Source: Thermoproteota archaeon (GTDB taxonomy: Archaea; Korarchaeota; Korarchaeia; Korarchaeales; Korarchaeaceae). From it: a stretch of 64,000 nt of DNA. The notes below the pieces were generated by a model. It was not told the origin of the DNA and ran no database searches. It worked only from the letters and a program-made list of their open reading frames with translations. The translations under genes were made by a program, and so were the position numbers. Where the stretch lies: NCBI GenBank assembly GCA_027492205.1, contig JAOZFN010000006.1, positions 7,369 to 71,368 on the forward strand, given 5' to 3'. Shown here in pieces: positions 47,940 through 57,241 of the stretch (position 1 is the first letter of the stretch; each line of letters opens with the position of its first letter).

Positions 47940-50900
47940 ATGGACCTGGAGGGGTACTTCGCGGAACTCGAGGCGAAGGTGGAGGAGCTCTACAGGGTGG
48001 CCAAGAGGGCCAGGGCGAAGGGACTGGACCCCTCCACTGAGGTAGAGGTGGCCAGGGGCGACACCCTCGGTCAGAGGCTTGTCGCCCTGTTTGACAGGCC
48101 TGACCTCGCCGACGCCGTCGAGAGGTACCTGAGGCAAGGGTACGGGAAGGTCGAGACGGCCTTCAAGGTCGCCGGCGACATGCTCGAGGCCGGCGGCGCG
48201 GACGAGGAGGAGCTGGCGGAGCTGGCCGTTAGGGTCGGGATGGCCATCATGACCGACGCCACCGTCTCGGCCCCCATTGAGGGCATAAGTTCGGTGAGGA
48301 TCAAGGTGAACCCGCGCGACGGTACGCGGTACCTTGCTGTGTACTACAACGGCCCGATAAGGACGGCGGGCGGCACTGAAGGAGCGCTGAGTGTCGTTTT
48401 GGCGGACTTCGTCAGGCAGAAACTCGGCCTTGGCAGGTACAGGCCGACGGATGCGGAGGTCGAGAGGTACGTAGAAGAGATCGAGCTCTACCGCAGGGCT
48501 GTTCACCTCCAGTACAACTCTACCCCCGACGAGGTCAGGTACGTCGCGAGGCACCTGGTGGTGGAGGTCACGGGCCCGCCAACGGAGGAGGTGGAGGTCT
48601 CCACAAACAGGGACCTGCCCACGGTGGAGACGAACAGAGTGCGGGGAGGGGCTGCGCTCGTCCTTAACGACTGCCTGCTGCAGAAGAGGAAGAAGCTCGC
48701 CAAGACGATACCTAAGCTCAGGGAGGTAGTGGACTTCGACCCGAGCGGATGGGAGTGGGTTAAGGGATCGAGCGGCGCGGAGGACTCCGAGAGGAAGGGG
48801 GAGTCGGCCGGAGGCTGCCCCTACGTCCCGCCGTCCTACAAGTACCTGAGGGACTCGGTCGTCGGCAGGCCCGTCCTGGCACACCCGTCGGCGGTGGGCG
48901 GCTTCAGGCTCCGGTACGGGCACGCTAGGAACACAGGGCTGGCGTCGGTGGGGGTACACCCGGCCACCATGGTGATCCTGGAGAACTTCCTCGCGGTTGG
49001 GACGCAGGTCCGGATCGAGAGACCCGGAAAGAGCGCGATAGTGATGCCTGTGGACTCAATCGAGGGCCCGGTCGTGAGGCTCAAGGACGGCTCTGTGGTG
49101 AGGTTGGAAGATCCAGAGACGGCCAGGGCCCTGCTCCCAGATGTCGACAGGATCCTGTTCTTGGGAGACGTTCTCATTGGCTTCGGAGAGTTTCTAGAGA
49201 ACAACCACGTCCTGTTGCCCTCGGCGTGGGTGGAAGAGTGGTGGCACGAACTGCTGATAACAGAGGCAGAGAGGAGGAATTACCAGCTGCCCGACCCGCT
49301 CAGGGAAGACCCCTTCTCCCACGTCGACTTTGACACCGCCGTAGAGCTAAGCCTCTCGCTGGGAATTCCGCTCCACCCGAGGTGGACCTACTTCTGGCAC
49401 GACCTGACCGTCGACAGCCTGTCCGAGCTCGTCGAGGCCCTCAAAACCTCGACCTTCGACGGGCGCGCGCTTAGGATCCCCCTCACCGATTCGCTCAGGG
49501 AGGCCCTCGAGACCCTCTGCGTCCCGCACAGGGTGGAGGGCGGGACGATAGTGGTCGAGGGAGACGACGCCAAGGCCCTTCAGACGACCCTCCTGTCCAA
49601 CGATGTGGACCTCTCCGCCTACGGCCCCCACGAGGTCATGCGCGCTGTGAACGACCTAGCCCCCTACGAGGTGATGCCAAAGGCCCCCCACTTCGTTGGC
49701 ATGAGGCTGGGTAGGCCGGAGAAGGCCAAGCCCAGGAAGATGAAACCCCCAGTCAACGTGCTCTTTCCCATAGGAAGGCAGAAAGGGATGTCCAGGTCCC
49801 TCAAGAAAGCCCTCCAGAGCGGCCTCGCGGCCGTGGAGGTTGCCCTGAGGAGGTGCCCCAGATGCGGCGCGGAGACGGTGCACTACGCCTGCCCGTCCTG
49901 CGGGGTCAGGACGGAGCCCCAACTCTTCTGCCCCCGCTGCGGCAGGAGGCTCCGAGAGGGGCAGAGGTGCCCCGACCACCCCAGAGAGGACCCGGTGAAC
50001 TACCGCTCAACCGAGCTCAACGTGAGGGCGATCACCTCCGAGGCCGTCGATCACTTGGGAGGTGGGTACCCGCTCGACGGGGTCAAGTGCGTTCAAGGGC
50101 TCACTAGCAAGTCGAAGAGCCCTGAACCCCTCGAGAAGGGAATTTTGAGGGCGTATCGCGACCTGTATGTCTTCAAGGACGGGACGATAAGATTTGACGT
50201 CACAAACGCCTCTCTCACGCACTTCACTCCCGCGGAGGCCGGGGTCTCTCCAGAGAGGCTCAGGGAGTTGGGTTACGAGGAGGACATCCACGGGAGGCCG
50301 CTGGTCTCGGACGACCAGCTCTTGGAGCTGCGGGTACAGGACGTCATCATCCCGAGGAAGGCCGCCGAGTACCTGTACCAGGTCTCGAAGTTCATAGACG
50401 AGCTCCTGACGAAGTTCTACGGCGTCGAGCCGTTCTACAACCTGCAAAGCCCGGAGGATCTCGTGGGGCACATCCTGTTCACGATCTCACCCCACACCTT
50501 CGTGGCGAACGCCGTGAGGGTAGTCGGATTCACCGATGCGGACGTAATCCTCGCCCACCCCTACCTCCACGCCGCCAAGAGGAGGAATGTCGACGGCGAC
50601 GAGGACTCGCTCATCCTCGGCTTAGACTGCCTGCTCAACTTCTCCAAGTCCTACCTCCCGTCCAAGCCCGGAGGGAGGGAGGATGCCCCCCTCATACTGG
50701 TCACGAGGATCGACCTCGAGTACATCGACGACGAGTGCTACAACATCGAGGTGGTCTGGAGATATCCGAGAGAGTTCTTCGAGGCGACTCTCGAGTACAG
50801 GCACCCACAGGAGCTGGAGGGTTCGATTATACAGACCGTGGGGACCGTGTACGCCTCGGGGGACAGGTACCCGAGCATAGGATTCACACACCCCACGTCG

Positions 50901-51494
50901 CACTGCTGGCGTGGGCCGCTGATGACGGCGTACAGAACCCTCAACTCAATGTTGGAGAAGCTGGAGAGGCACATCGCCCTCGAGGAGAAGATCTCCGCCG
51001 TCGACCCTGAAGACGCGATAACCCGTGCGATGTCGGCGCACTTCCTCAGGGACATCGCGGGGAACCTAAGAAAGTATGCGAGCCAGAAGTTCAGGTGCCT
51101 CAAGTGCAACAGGAAGTTCAGGAGGCCTCCGCTCTCCGGCAGGTGCCCCTACTGCGGAGGCAACATAACCCTCACGATCCACCCGAGGTCCACGGTGAAG
51201 TACCTTGAGCCCACGAAGAAGATCTTGGAGGCCTACAACCTGAGGGGATACCTACTGCAGAGGGTGGAGCTGTTGGAGGATGAAGCCAATAGCCTCTTCG
51301 ACCTGACCTCCAGCCTGGCTCAGGGCGAGGGGTCCAGGGCTAGAAGCCTGACCGAGTTCAGCTTCGCCGCCTCGGATGGAGGGGAGACCGCATCGAGCTC
51401 CGAGTCATCTCCCGGAGGGTGGAGTGGTGGGAGGGAGGCGAGCCGGGCCAGGCGTGAGGGCGAGGGGTCAGCGGATCTGTCGGCTTTTCTGTAA
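47940..51494 (+). CDS. polC: DNA polymerase D large subunit (DP2), no intein
   Basis: GPIRTAGGTEGALSVVLADFVRQKLGL; NECR-type zinc clusters; AAKRRNVDGDEDSLILGLDCLLNFSKSYLPSKPGGREDAPLIL. Confidence 0.97.
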   Translation: MDLEGYFAELEAKVEELYRVAKRARAKGLDPSTEVEVARGDTLGQRLVALFDRPDLADAVERYLRQGYGKVETAFKVAGDMLEAGGADEEELAELAVRVGMAIMTDATVSAPIEGISSVRIKVNPRDGTRYLAVYYNGPIRTAGGTEGALSVVLADFVRQKLGLGRYRPTDAEVERYVEEIELYRRAVHLQYNSTPDEVRYVARHLVVEVTGPPTEEVEVSTNRDLPTVETNRVRGGAALVLNDCLLQKRKKLAKTIPKLREVVDFDPSGWEWVKGSSGAEDSERKGESAGGCPYVPPSYKYLRDSVVGRPVLAHPSAVGGFRLRYGHARNTGLASVGVHPATMVILENFLAVGTQVRIERPGKSAIVMPVDSIEGPVVRLKDGSVVRLEDPETARALLPDVDRILFLGDVLIGFGEFLENNHVLLPSAWVEEWWHELLITEAERRNYQLPDPLREDPFSHVDFDTAVELSLSLGIPLHPRWTYFWHDLTVDSLSELVEALKTSTFDGRALRIPLTDSLREALETLCVPHRVEGGTIVVEGDDAKALQTTLLSNDVDLSAYGPHEVMRAVNDLAPYEVMPKAPHFVGMRLGRPEKAKPRKMKPPVNVLFPIGRQKGMSRSLKKALQSGLAAVEVALRRCPRCGAETVHYACPSCGVRTEPQLFCPRCGRRLREGQRCPDHPREDPVNYRSTELNVRAITSEAVDHLGGGYPLDGVKCVQGLTSKSKSPEPLEKGILRAYRDLYVFKDGTIRFDVTNASLTHFTPAEAGVSPERLRELGYEEDIHGRPLVSDDQLLELRVQDVIIPRKAAEYLYQVSKFIDELLTKFYGVEPFYNLQSPEDLVGHILFTISPHTFVANAVRVVGFTDADVILAHPYLHAAKRRNVDGDEDSLILGLDCLLNFSKSYLPSKPGGREDAPLILVTRIDLEYIDDECYNIEVVWRYPREFFEATLEYRHPQELEGSIIQTVGTVYASGDRYPSIGFTHPTSHCWRGPLMTAYRTLNSMLEKLERHIALEEKISAVDPEDAITRAMSAHFLRDIAGNLRKYASQKFRCLKCNRKFRRPPLSGRCPYCGGNITLTIHPRSTVKYLEPTKKILEAYNLRGYLLQRVELLEDEANSLFDLTSSLAQGEGSRARSLTEFSFAASDGGETASSSESSPGGWSGGREASRARREGEGSADLSAFL

Positions 51495-51512
51495 GATGGG
51501 AACGGGAGGGAG

Positions 51513-51839
51513 TTGGAGGTGCGGATCAGGCCGATAAGCCTGTTGAGGGAGGGTGAGCCCGCCGCGGTCGTGGGGGTGATTCTGCAGAGGGTCGAAAACT
51601 ATCTGGTGCTCGACGACGGGACGGGCAGGGCGAGGGTCTACGCGGATCTGGCCGAGGCGTTTTCGCCCGGGGACGTGGTGCTGGCGGTTGGCGTAGTCGC
51701 CGCGGTGGGCCGCTTTGCGGAGATCCAGTCCGAGGCCGTCACGAAGGTGACCGGACTGGATCTGGACCTCCTGAAGGAAACCCTAAAATTGGTGGCGGAG
51801 GTTGAGGGACGAGACGCGATTTCGGGTCGTAGTGGATGA
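51513..51839 (+). CDS. small OB-fold candidate protein
   Basis: VVGVILQRVENYLVLDDGTGRARVYADLAEAFSPGDVVLAVGVVAAVGRFAEIQSEAVTKV; lies between DP2 and PCNA. Confidence 0.65.
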   Translation: MEVRIRPISLLREGEPAAVVGVILQRVENYLVLDDGTGRARVYADLAEAFSPGDVVLAVGVVAAVGRFAEIQSEAVTKVTGLDLDLLKETLKLVAEVEGRDAISGRSG

Positions 51840-52627
51840 GCGGGAGTTGGATGGATATGGGCGTTGAAGGGGGAGAGGTCGTTCTCGTGTTTGAGGAGGG
51901 GAAGGTCATCCGCAAGATAGTGGAGGCGGTGGAGGCGCTCATCGAGGAGGCGACCTTCAAGGTCAGTCCGGAGGAGGGATTTGTCCTCCAGGCTCTAGAT
52001 CCGGCAAAGATAGCCATGGTCCAAGTCTTCCTCCCGAAGCCCTTCTTCTCCGAGATTCAGGTTGTGGGAGACTCCTTCTTCGGTGTTAACTTCACCGAGC
52101 TCGCCAAGGTGATGAAGAGAGTCAAGTCCGACGATCGGGTGGAGTTCCATCTCACCAGGGACTCCCTCACAGTAGTCCTCAGGGACGGCTTCAAGAGGAC
52201 CCATCGGCTGGCGCTCCTGCCCCCGGAAGAGTTTCAGGTCCGCAGCCTGAAGGTCAACTTCACGGCTGGCATCAGGATGGACAGCAGGAAGATGCCCGAG
52301 ATCATAAAGGAACTCAAGGGGATATCGTCCGAGGTGGAGATAACCATCGACGGGGAGAGGACCGAGTTTGCGGCCCGGAGCGAGAGGCAGGAGTCAAGGA
52401 TAACCATCGAGAAGACCGACCCCATCGTGCTGGACATCTGGGCCCAGGAGCCGGCCAGGGCCGTCTACGGGCTCGGGTACCTGGAGAAGATGGTGAAGCC
52501 AGCGGACATCTCGGCGGAGGTCTCGCTGGAGATCGCGACGGACAAGCCGATGATGATGAAGTACTCCATTGGCGGGTTCGCCGACGCGAGGGTAGTCTAC
52601 TACTTGGCCAACGTGGCGGGGATGTGA
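51836..52627 (+). CDS. pcn: PCNA sliding clamp
   Basis: EEATFKVSPEEGFVLQALDPAKIAMVQVFLPKPFF; DISAEVSLEIATDKPMMMKYSIGGFADARVVYYLAN. Confidence 0.95.
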   Translation: MSGSWMDMGVEGGEVVLVFEEGKVIRKIVEAVEALIEEATFKVSPEEGFVLQALDPAKIAMVQVFLPKPFFSEIQVVGDSFFGVNFTELAKVMKRVKSDDRVEFHLTRDSLTVVLRDGFKRTHRLALLPPEEFQVRSLKVNFTAGIRMDSRKMPEIIKELKGISSEVEITIDGERTEFAARSERQESRITIEKTDPIVLDIWAQEPARAVYGLGYLEKMVKPADISAEVSLEIATDKPMMMKYSIGGFADARVVYYLANVAGM

Positions 52628-52637
52628 CGGGCCCCTC

Positions 52638-53603
52638 ATGGAGGAGCTCGATCCGGCGCTGGCCTCTCGATACCCCTTCACATCGCTGGGGGAGCGCCTG
52701 ATAGAGTCGGAGGGCCTCACTGAGGAGGATCTCGCCTATGATCCCCTGCTGGAGCAGAGCAGGCGGCACGCAAGGGGTCGCCTGCTCTCGGCAGTGAGTG
52801 GTGGGCTGTACCTGGACGACCTCTACCTCCCCCCTCTGGACGCCGTAGCAACCTACCTCATCGTCAGACTGGTGAGTTCCTGGATCGGAGACCCCTTCCT
52901 CAACCGGCTTGTCGCGGAGCACGAATCCAAGAGGTTTCACAGGCTTGCGAGGGATGAGCCCATCCACATACTTGCCTGGCTAGGTGGGGAGCTGGGGGCA
53001 GCGATCAGACCCGATGGAGAGAGGGCGTGGATTGACATTTCCAGCTACCTTCGCGCCGCGGCCGGTTTGGGCGGACCTAAGTGGAGACTCGCCAATCGGG
53101 ATGTCCGAAGTGGTCAGGTACTGGTGGGGAGGAGGGAACTTGCCAGGCTCCTGCAGGAACTTCTCAGGGCTCACCTCTTGGAGCCGACTCCTTGCCCCTC
53201 CCTGTCCCCGCCCCTGAGGGCTATAGGAACCGAGGTGATTAGACGCCTTGAGGAGAGGAAGGCATCCATTCAGTCCTCGGGGCCTTCTCGGCAGACCCTG
53301 CCTCCCTGCATAGAGAAGCTTGTCGAGAAGGCGGAGAGGGGGGAGAACATGAGCCACCAGGAGAGATTCACCCTGGCGGCATACCTCCTCAAGGTGGGCT
53401 GGTCCGTCGATCGAGTGGTTGACCTCTTCAGGAGCGCCCCCGACTTCAAGGAGAGGGTGGCGAGATACCAGGTAAGCCACATCGCCAAGAGGGGATACAA
53501 CCCGCCCAACTGCGAGACCCTCAGGAGCTGGGGAATCTGCGTCGAGGACTGCGGGGTCAAGTCTCCACTGTCGTATGGGAGGCGCGGGAGGAGGAGGCGT
53601 TGA
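52638..53603 (+). CDS. priL: DNA primase large subunit PriL
   Basis: LPPCIEKLVEKAERGENMSHQERFTLAAYLLKVGWSVDRVVDLFRSAPDFKERVARYQVSHI; Fe-S cysteines. Confidence 0.93.
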   Translation: MEELDPALASRYPFTSLGERLIESEGLTEEDLAYDPLLEQSRRHARGRLLSAVSGGLYLDDLYLPPLDAVATYLIVRLVSSWIGDPFLNRLVAEHESKRFHRLARDEPIHILAWLGGELGAAIRPDGERAWIDISSYLRAAAGLGGPKWRLANRDVRSGQVLVGRRELARLLQELLRAHLLEPTPCPSLSPPLRAIGTEVIRRLEERKASIQSSGPSRQTLPPCIEKLVEKAERGENMSHQERFTLAAYLLKVGWSVDRVVDLFRSAPDFKERVARYQVSHIAKRGYNPPNCETLRSWGICVEDCGVKSPLSYGRRGRRRR

Positions 53604-54790
53604 ACCCGCTTCGCGCCGCATTCAGAGAGTACTACGCCCTCCGATCTCGCTCGATCTTCGTCCCGCGGATCGACCTTCGCGAGATCATGGTGGTCACCTT
53701 CGACGGAACGGTGATCAGGCATGTCTCCGTCAAGAACCTGGAGTCGCTGAGGGCCATGCTCGCGAGGGAGGCTCCAAGGCACGCTTACTACTCCGTGGGA
53801 CTGTACGAGAGACCGGCGGCCAAGTTCATGGCGGAGAAAGGCCTCAAGGGGGCCGAGGTGCTGTTTGACATAGACGCGGATCACTTGGGCGTGGACGAGT
53901 GCGACTACGGACTCGCCTGGCGGTGCAAGTCGTGTGGGGAGTCCGGAGATGGGGTACCACCCGACGCCTGTCCGAAGTGCGGATCACGGGACCTGGAGAG
54001 GCTGGACTGGCTCTCGGAGGGTTGCTTGGAGGCCGCCAAAAGGGAGGCGATCCGGCTCCTGGAAATCCTCGAGTCGGACCTCGGGGTCTCTGGGGATGAG
54101 CTGATGGTCTACTACACAGGACACAGGGGGTACCATGTGAGGATCCTCTCGGAGCGCTTTCTCGGGCTCGGCAAGGAGGAGAGGAGAGAGCTCGCCTCCC
54201 ACGTGTCCGGCCTGTCGTTCGACCCGGAGGAGGTCTTCTACGTTAAGGGATCGGTTCTCACCACGCCCAGAGTCGACGAGGGGGGTTGGAGGGGTAGGAT
54301 AGCCAAGGAGATGCTTCAACTGCTCGAGGAGTCGGGCGGCGGAAAAACGGCGCTACCGAGCAGCGTGGCTAAGAGGAGGGGGGAGTTGGTAAGGGCGCTC
54401 AAGGAGGGGGTTCCCCTAATCAACCCCACCCGAGCGCTCGTCAGAGACCTGAGGAGGATGGCGGAGGAGATAGTTCAGGCACGCCGAGTGAGGATAGACG
54501 AGATGGTTACGCCTGACACGAGCAGACTCACGAGGATACCCAACAGCCTGCACGGCAAGACGGGTCTGAGGGCCATGGCCCTCTCTCCTGACGAGCTGAG
54601 GGACTTCCAACCCCTGGGGGATGCGGTGGGGCTATCTAACGATCAAATAAGGGTTTTCACCACGGCACCCGTGCCGAGGTTCAGGGTTAAGGGCGAGTAT
54701 TTCGGACCCTATGAACCGGGCGTGGGGGTAGACCTGCCGATGTTCGCGGCCGCCCTGATCCTCCTGAAGGGCAGGGGTGTCATACCTTGA
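53600..54790 (+). CDS. priS: DNA primase small subunit PriS
   Basis: VLFDIDADHL; GHRGYHVRI; zinc motif CKSC...CPKC; LRRMAEEIVQARRVRIDEMVTPDTSRLTRIPNSLHGKTGL. Confidence 0.94.
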   Translation: MNPLRAAFREYYALRSRSIFVPRIDLREIMVVTFDGTVIRHVSVKNLESLRAMLAREAPRHAYYSVGLYERPAAKFMAEKGLKGAEVLFDIDADHLGVDECDYGLAWRCKSCGESGDGVPPDACPKCGSRDLERLDWLSEGCLEAAKREAIRLLEILESDLGVSGDELMVYYTGHRGYHVRILSERFLGLGKEERRELASHVSGLSFDPEEVFYVKGSVLTTPRVDEGGWRGRIAKEMLQLLEESGGGKTALPSSVAKRRGELVRALKEGVPLINPTRALVRDLRRMAEEIVQARRVRIDEMVTPDTSRLTRIPNSLHGKTGLRAMALSPDELRDFQPLGDAVGLSNDQIRVFTTAPVPRFRVKGEYFGPYEPGVGVDLPMFAAALILLKGRGVIP

Positions 54791-55317
54791 GCTCTTCAAA
54801 CCCCTACCGAGAGCTGGTCGACGCTCTGGTCAGGGAGCTGACCTCGGATCAGCTAGAGGAGCTCCCTGAGGGCTTGTTCCAGCGGGTAGACGAGTGGATC
54901 CGATCACTCAGGAATTCGGCCACTGGAGAAGAGGCCAGGAGTGTCGTAGAGACTCTCGCCGGGGTTTGCCAAGAGCTGATGACTACGCTCGAGAGGATAC
55001 GCAGGGCCAAATCTGGGATGGCTGGCAAGCTAGGGTCCCAACCCGGCGACTCGCCGACAAGTACTGAGGGCGGGTCAACGGTCGGGGGCGAGTCAGCCCA
55101 GGTGGTTGAACCCCTCAAGCCGCCGAAACTCCCGCGCGGGAAGGTTTTAGTAACGTTTAAAACACCCTTGAGGGAGTTCGTGGCGTCGGACCTGAGGGTT
55201 TACGGGCCCTTCCGGGAGGGCGATGTCTGCCTCCTCCCGGTCGGGGATGCCGCAGCCCTGGAGGCTAGGGGAGTCTTGGAGGTGTTGATTGGGAATGAAG
55301 GTGCCGAACAAGATTAG
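54787..55317 (+). CDS. GINS-complex subunit-like protein (TTG start)
   Basis: Helical A domain plus VLVTFKTPLREFVASDLRVYGPFREGDVCLLPVGDAAALEARGVLEVL (B-domain like). Confidence 0.78.
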   Translation: MSSSNPYRELVDALVRELTSDQLEELPEGLFQRVDEWIRSLRNSATGEEARSVVETLAGVCQELMTTLERIRRAKSGMAGKLGSQPGDSPTSTEGGSTVGGESAQVVEPLKPPKLPRGKVLVTFKTPLREFVASDLRVYGPFREGDVCLLPVGDAAALEARGVLEVLIGNEGAEQD

Positions 55318-55573
55318 GACCTACTGCCCCAAGTGCGGGACCCACACAGAGCACAAGGTCTCCCTTTACAAGGCGGGCAGGCAGAGGACCCTCTCGTGGG
55401 GAGCTAGGCAGCTCGAGAGGAAGAGGAGCGGTTACGGCGGAGAGCCGAGGGGAATGCTGAAGAGGAAGGCCAAGATCAACAAGAAGGCGGTGTTAGTCCT
55501 GACATGCTCTCGGTGCGGCAGGAAGCAGCTGAGGAGTCTGGGCAGGCTCAGCAGGGTCGAGATAGTCAGGTGA
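55295..55573 (+). CDS. rpl44e: ribosomal protein eL42 (L44e)
   Basis: [49 protein letters not shown]. Confidence 0.95.
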   Translation: MKVPNKIRTYCPKCGTHTEHKVSLYKAGRQRTLSWGARQLERKRSGYGGEPRGMLKRKAKINKKAVLVLTCSRCGRKQLRSLGRLSRVEIVR

Positions 55574-55574
55574 G

Positions 55575-55799
55575 GTGGTGTTAGTGGGCAGGAGCCGGAA
55601 GAAGGCCCCAATCCCCCTACCGCGATCGTACTTCGTCAGGGTTAAGTGTCCCAAATGTGGAAATGAGCAGACGATTTTCTCTCACGCATCTCGCGTGGTC
55701 CGCTGTCTGGTGTGCGACGAGGTACTCGCGGAACCCACCGGGGGCAAGGCAAGGATACACGCCCCCATCATGGCCGTTTACGGAAAGCTCGCGGAGTGA
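55575..55799 (+). CDS. rps27e: ribosomal protein eS27
   Basis: [49 protein letters not shown]. Confidence 0.95.
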   Translation: MVLVGRSRKKAPIPLPRSYFVRVKCPKCGNEQTIFSHASRVVRCLVCDEVLAEPTGGKARIHAPIMAVYGKLAE

Positions 55800-56618
55800 A
55801 TGAGGATGCCCCGGGACTTTCCCCGCCGAAACGAGCTGGTCGTCGCAACGATCAAGAGGGTCGAGGAGCACGGGGTCATCGCCGAACTAGAGGAGTACGA
55901 CGGCCTGGAGGCGTACATACCCAGAGGTCACGTGGCCTCCGGGAGGGTCAAGGACATACGCGACTTCGTTAAAGAGGGAGATCGCGTGGTCGGCAGGGTA
56001 ATACGGGCGGACAGGGCGAGGCAACAGGTTGACCTCTCCCTCCGATACGTCAGCAGGGATCAGGCGGAACGAAAGCTGAGGGAGTGGAAGGAGAGGTCTA
56101 GGGCCCTCTCGCTGATCCGAGTGGCCGCAATGAGAGCGGGCGTCCAGGATCCGGAGGAGACCGCTAAGAGAATGCTAGCTCAGATTGAGGATGTCTACGA
56201 ATCGGCCCTCGAGGCCTTGGAAGACGCGCTGTGGCATCCGGAGGTATTGGACAAGCTCGGAGTTCCGAGCGACATTGCTAGGCAGCTAGTTCCCCTTATC
56301 AGGGAGCAGCTTAAACCACCCCTCTATATAAAGGAGGTTACTCTCAAGCTGATTTCTCCGTCCCCAAGCGGCGTGGATGTCATCAGAGATGCGCTTCTGA
56401 AGGGGACGTCCGTGCGGTCGGAGAAGGTGTCGATCGAGGCCTTCACGGCAGGGGCTCCGAGATATGTTGTCAGGGTGAGTAGCAGGGACCCCTCTCTAGT
56501 TAGGCGAATGGCCACCACGGCAACGAAGCGGATTCTGGAGGAAGTTAGATCCTCCGGCGGCAAGGCCGAGGTGGTGGCAGAGCGCGAAATCACAAAGCGC
56601 GCGGCAGAAGCACAGTGA
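55800..56618 (+). CDS. translation initiation factor aIF2 alpha
   Basis: NELVVATIKRVEEHGVIAELEEYDGLEAYIPRGHVASGRVKDIRDFVKEGDRVVGRVIRAD. Confidence 0.95.
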   Translation: MRMPRDFPRRNELVVATIKRVEEHGVIAELEEYDGLEAYIPRGHVASGRVKDIRDFVKEGDRVVGRVIRADRARQQVDLSLRYVSRDQAERKLREWKERSRALSLIRVAAMRAGVQDPEETAKRMLAQIEDVYESALEALEDALWHPEVLDKLGVPSDIARQLVPLIREQLKPPLYIKEVTLKLISPSPSGVDVIRDALLKGTSVRSEKVSIEAFTAGAPRYVVRVSSRDPSLVRRMATTATKRILEEVRSSGGKAEVVAEREITKRAAEAQ

Positions 56619-56632
56619 TGCGGTGATGGCCT

Positions 56633-56761
56633 TTGCGGAGGGCACTTATAAGGAGGTGTAACGCCTGTTACATATACACTCTCAAAGAGAAGTGCCCCAT
56701 GTGCGGTTCGCCAACCTCCCCTCCCGGCCCTCCTCCATATGAGAGATTGAGAGGGAGATGA
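56633..56761 (+). CDS. nop10: H/ACA RNP protein Nop10 (TTG start; absent from ORF track)
   Basis: LRRALIRRCNACYIYTLKEKCPMCGSPTSPPGPPPYERLRGR*; directly follows aIF2 alpha as in many archaea. Confidence 0.9.
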   Translation: MRRALIRRCNACYIYTLKEKCPMCGSPTSPPGPPPYERLRGR

Positions 56762-56823
56762 GCTGCCCCAAAGTCAATCCTCATGAGTTGCCTGAAGGCC
56801 CCTTCAGAAGCTTCTTATGGAAG

Positions 56824-56899
56824 TGGAGCCCCGGGCGGGATTCGAACCCGCGACCTGCGGATTACAAGTCCGCCGCTCTGCCAGCTGAGCTACCGGGGC
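56824..56899 (-). tRNA. tRNA-Thr (anticodon TGT), CCA encoded
   Basis: Minus: GCCCCGGTAGCTCAGCTGGCAGAGCGGCGGACTTGTAATCCGCAGGTCGCGGGTTCGAATCCCGCCCGGGGCTCCA. Confidence 0.95.
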
Positions 56900-57128
56900 C
56901 CAACAGGCAGATTCATCCACCTTTGGGCGACGAGAATTATAAGCTTCATCCCAGACAAGTGCACGCGACAAAACCGGGGGGCTCATGTAGACTTCATTTA
57001 GTTAGTTGATTGCCTAATAATCGGTCGACATATCCCTACACAGATCTGACTGAAGAACAGCCCTATTCGTCATCCCGGCCGTCGATGAGACTGCCGTCGT
57101 CTCCGCCCTACGATCCCCCTCTGAAACC

Positions 57129-57148
57129 GTTGTGCAATGATTTGCAAC
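57129..57148. promoter_or_regulatory. dyad GTTG(T)GCAA-TGAT-TTGCAAC immediately upstream of a TATA-like GTTTAAG
   Basis: Read directly; arms identical apart from one inserted T. Confidence 0.4.
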
Positions 57149-57197
57149 GTTTAAGTGAGAAATCCATTAATAGTCTTCTGACGAGGGTGAAGCCAGC

Positions 57198-57229
57198 CCC
57201 CCGCTCGACCGCTAGGGGTCACGCGGGGG
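57198..57229 (+). promoter_or_regulatory. leader hairpin abutting the Shine-Dalgarno of the S-layer-like gene
   Basis: CCCCCGC/GCGGGGG (7 bp) plus inner GACC/GGTC (4 bp); SD GGAGGTGA at 57228-57235. Confidence 0.55.
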
Positions 57230-57241
57230 AGGTGAAGAAGT

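Noticed and set aside
39144-51494. Inteins in Rpo1, Rpo2 or PolD
   Set aside because: Conserved motifs (NADFDGDE, GYNMDDA, RNVDGDED) read through continuously; no Hint-domain sequence.
57070-57130. Possible C/D box sRNA upstream of the S-layer gene (CGATGAG ... CTGA)
   Set aside because: C box deviates at two positions from RUGAUGA and no D'/C' pair is visible.
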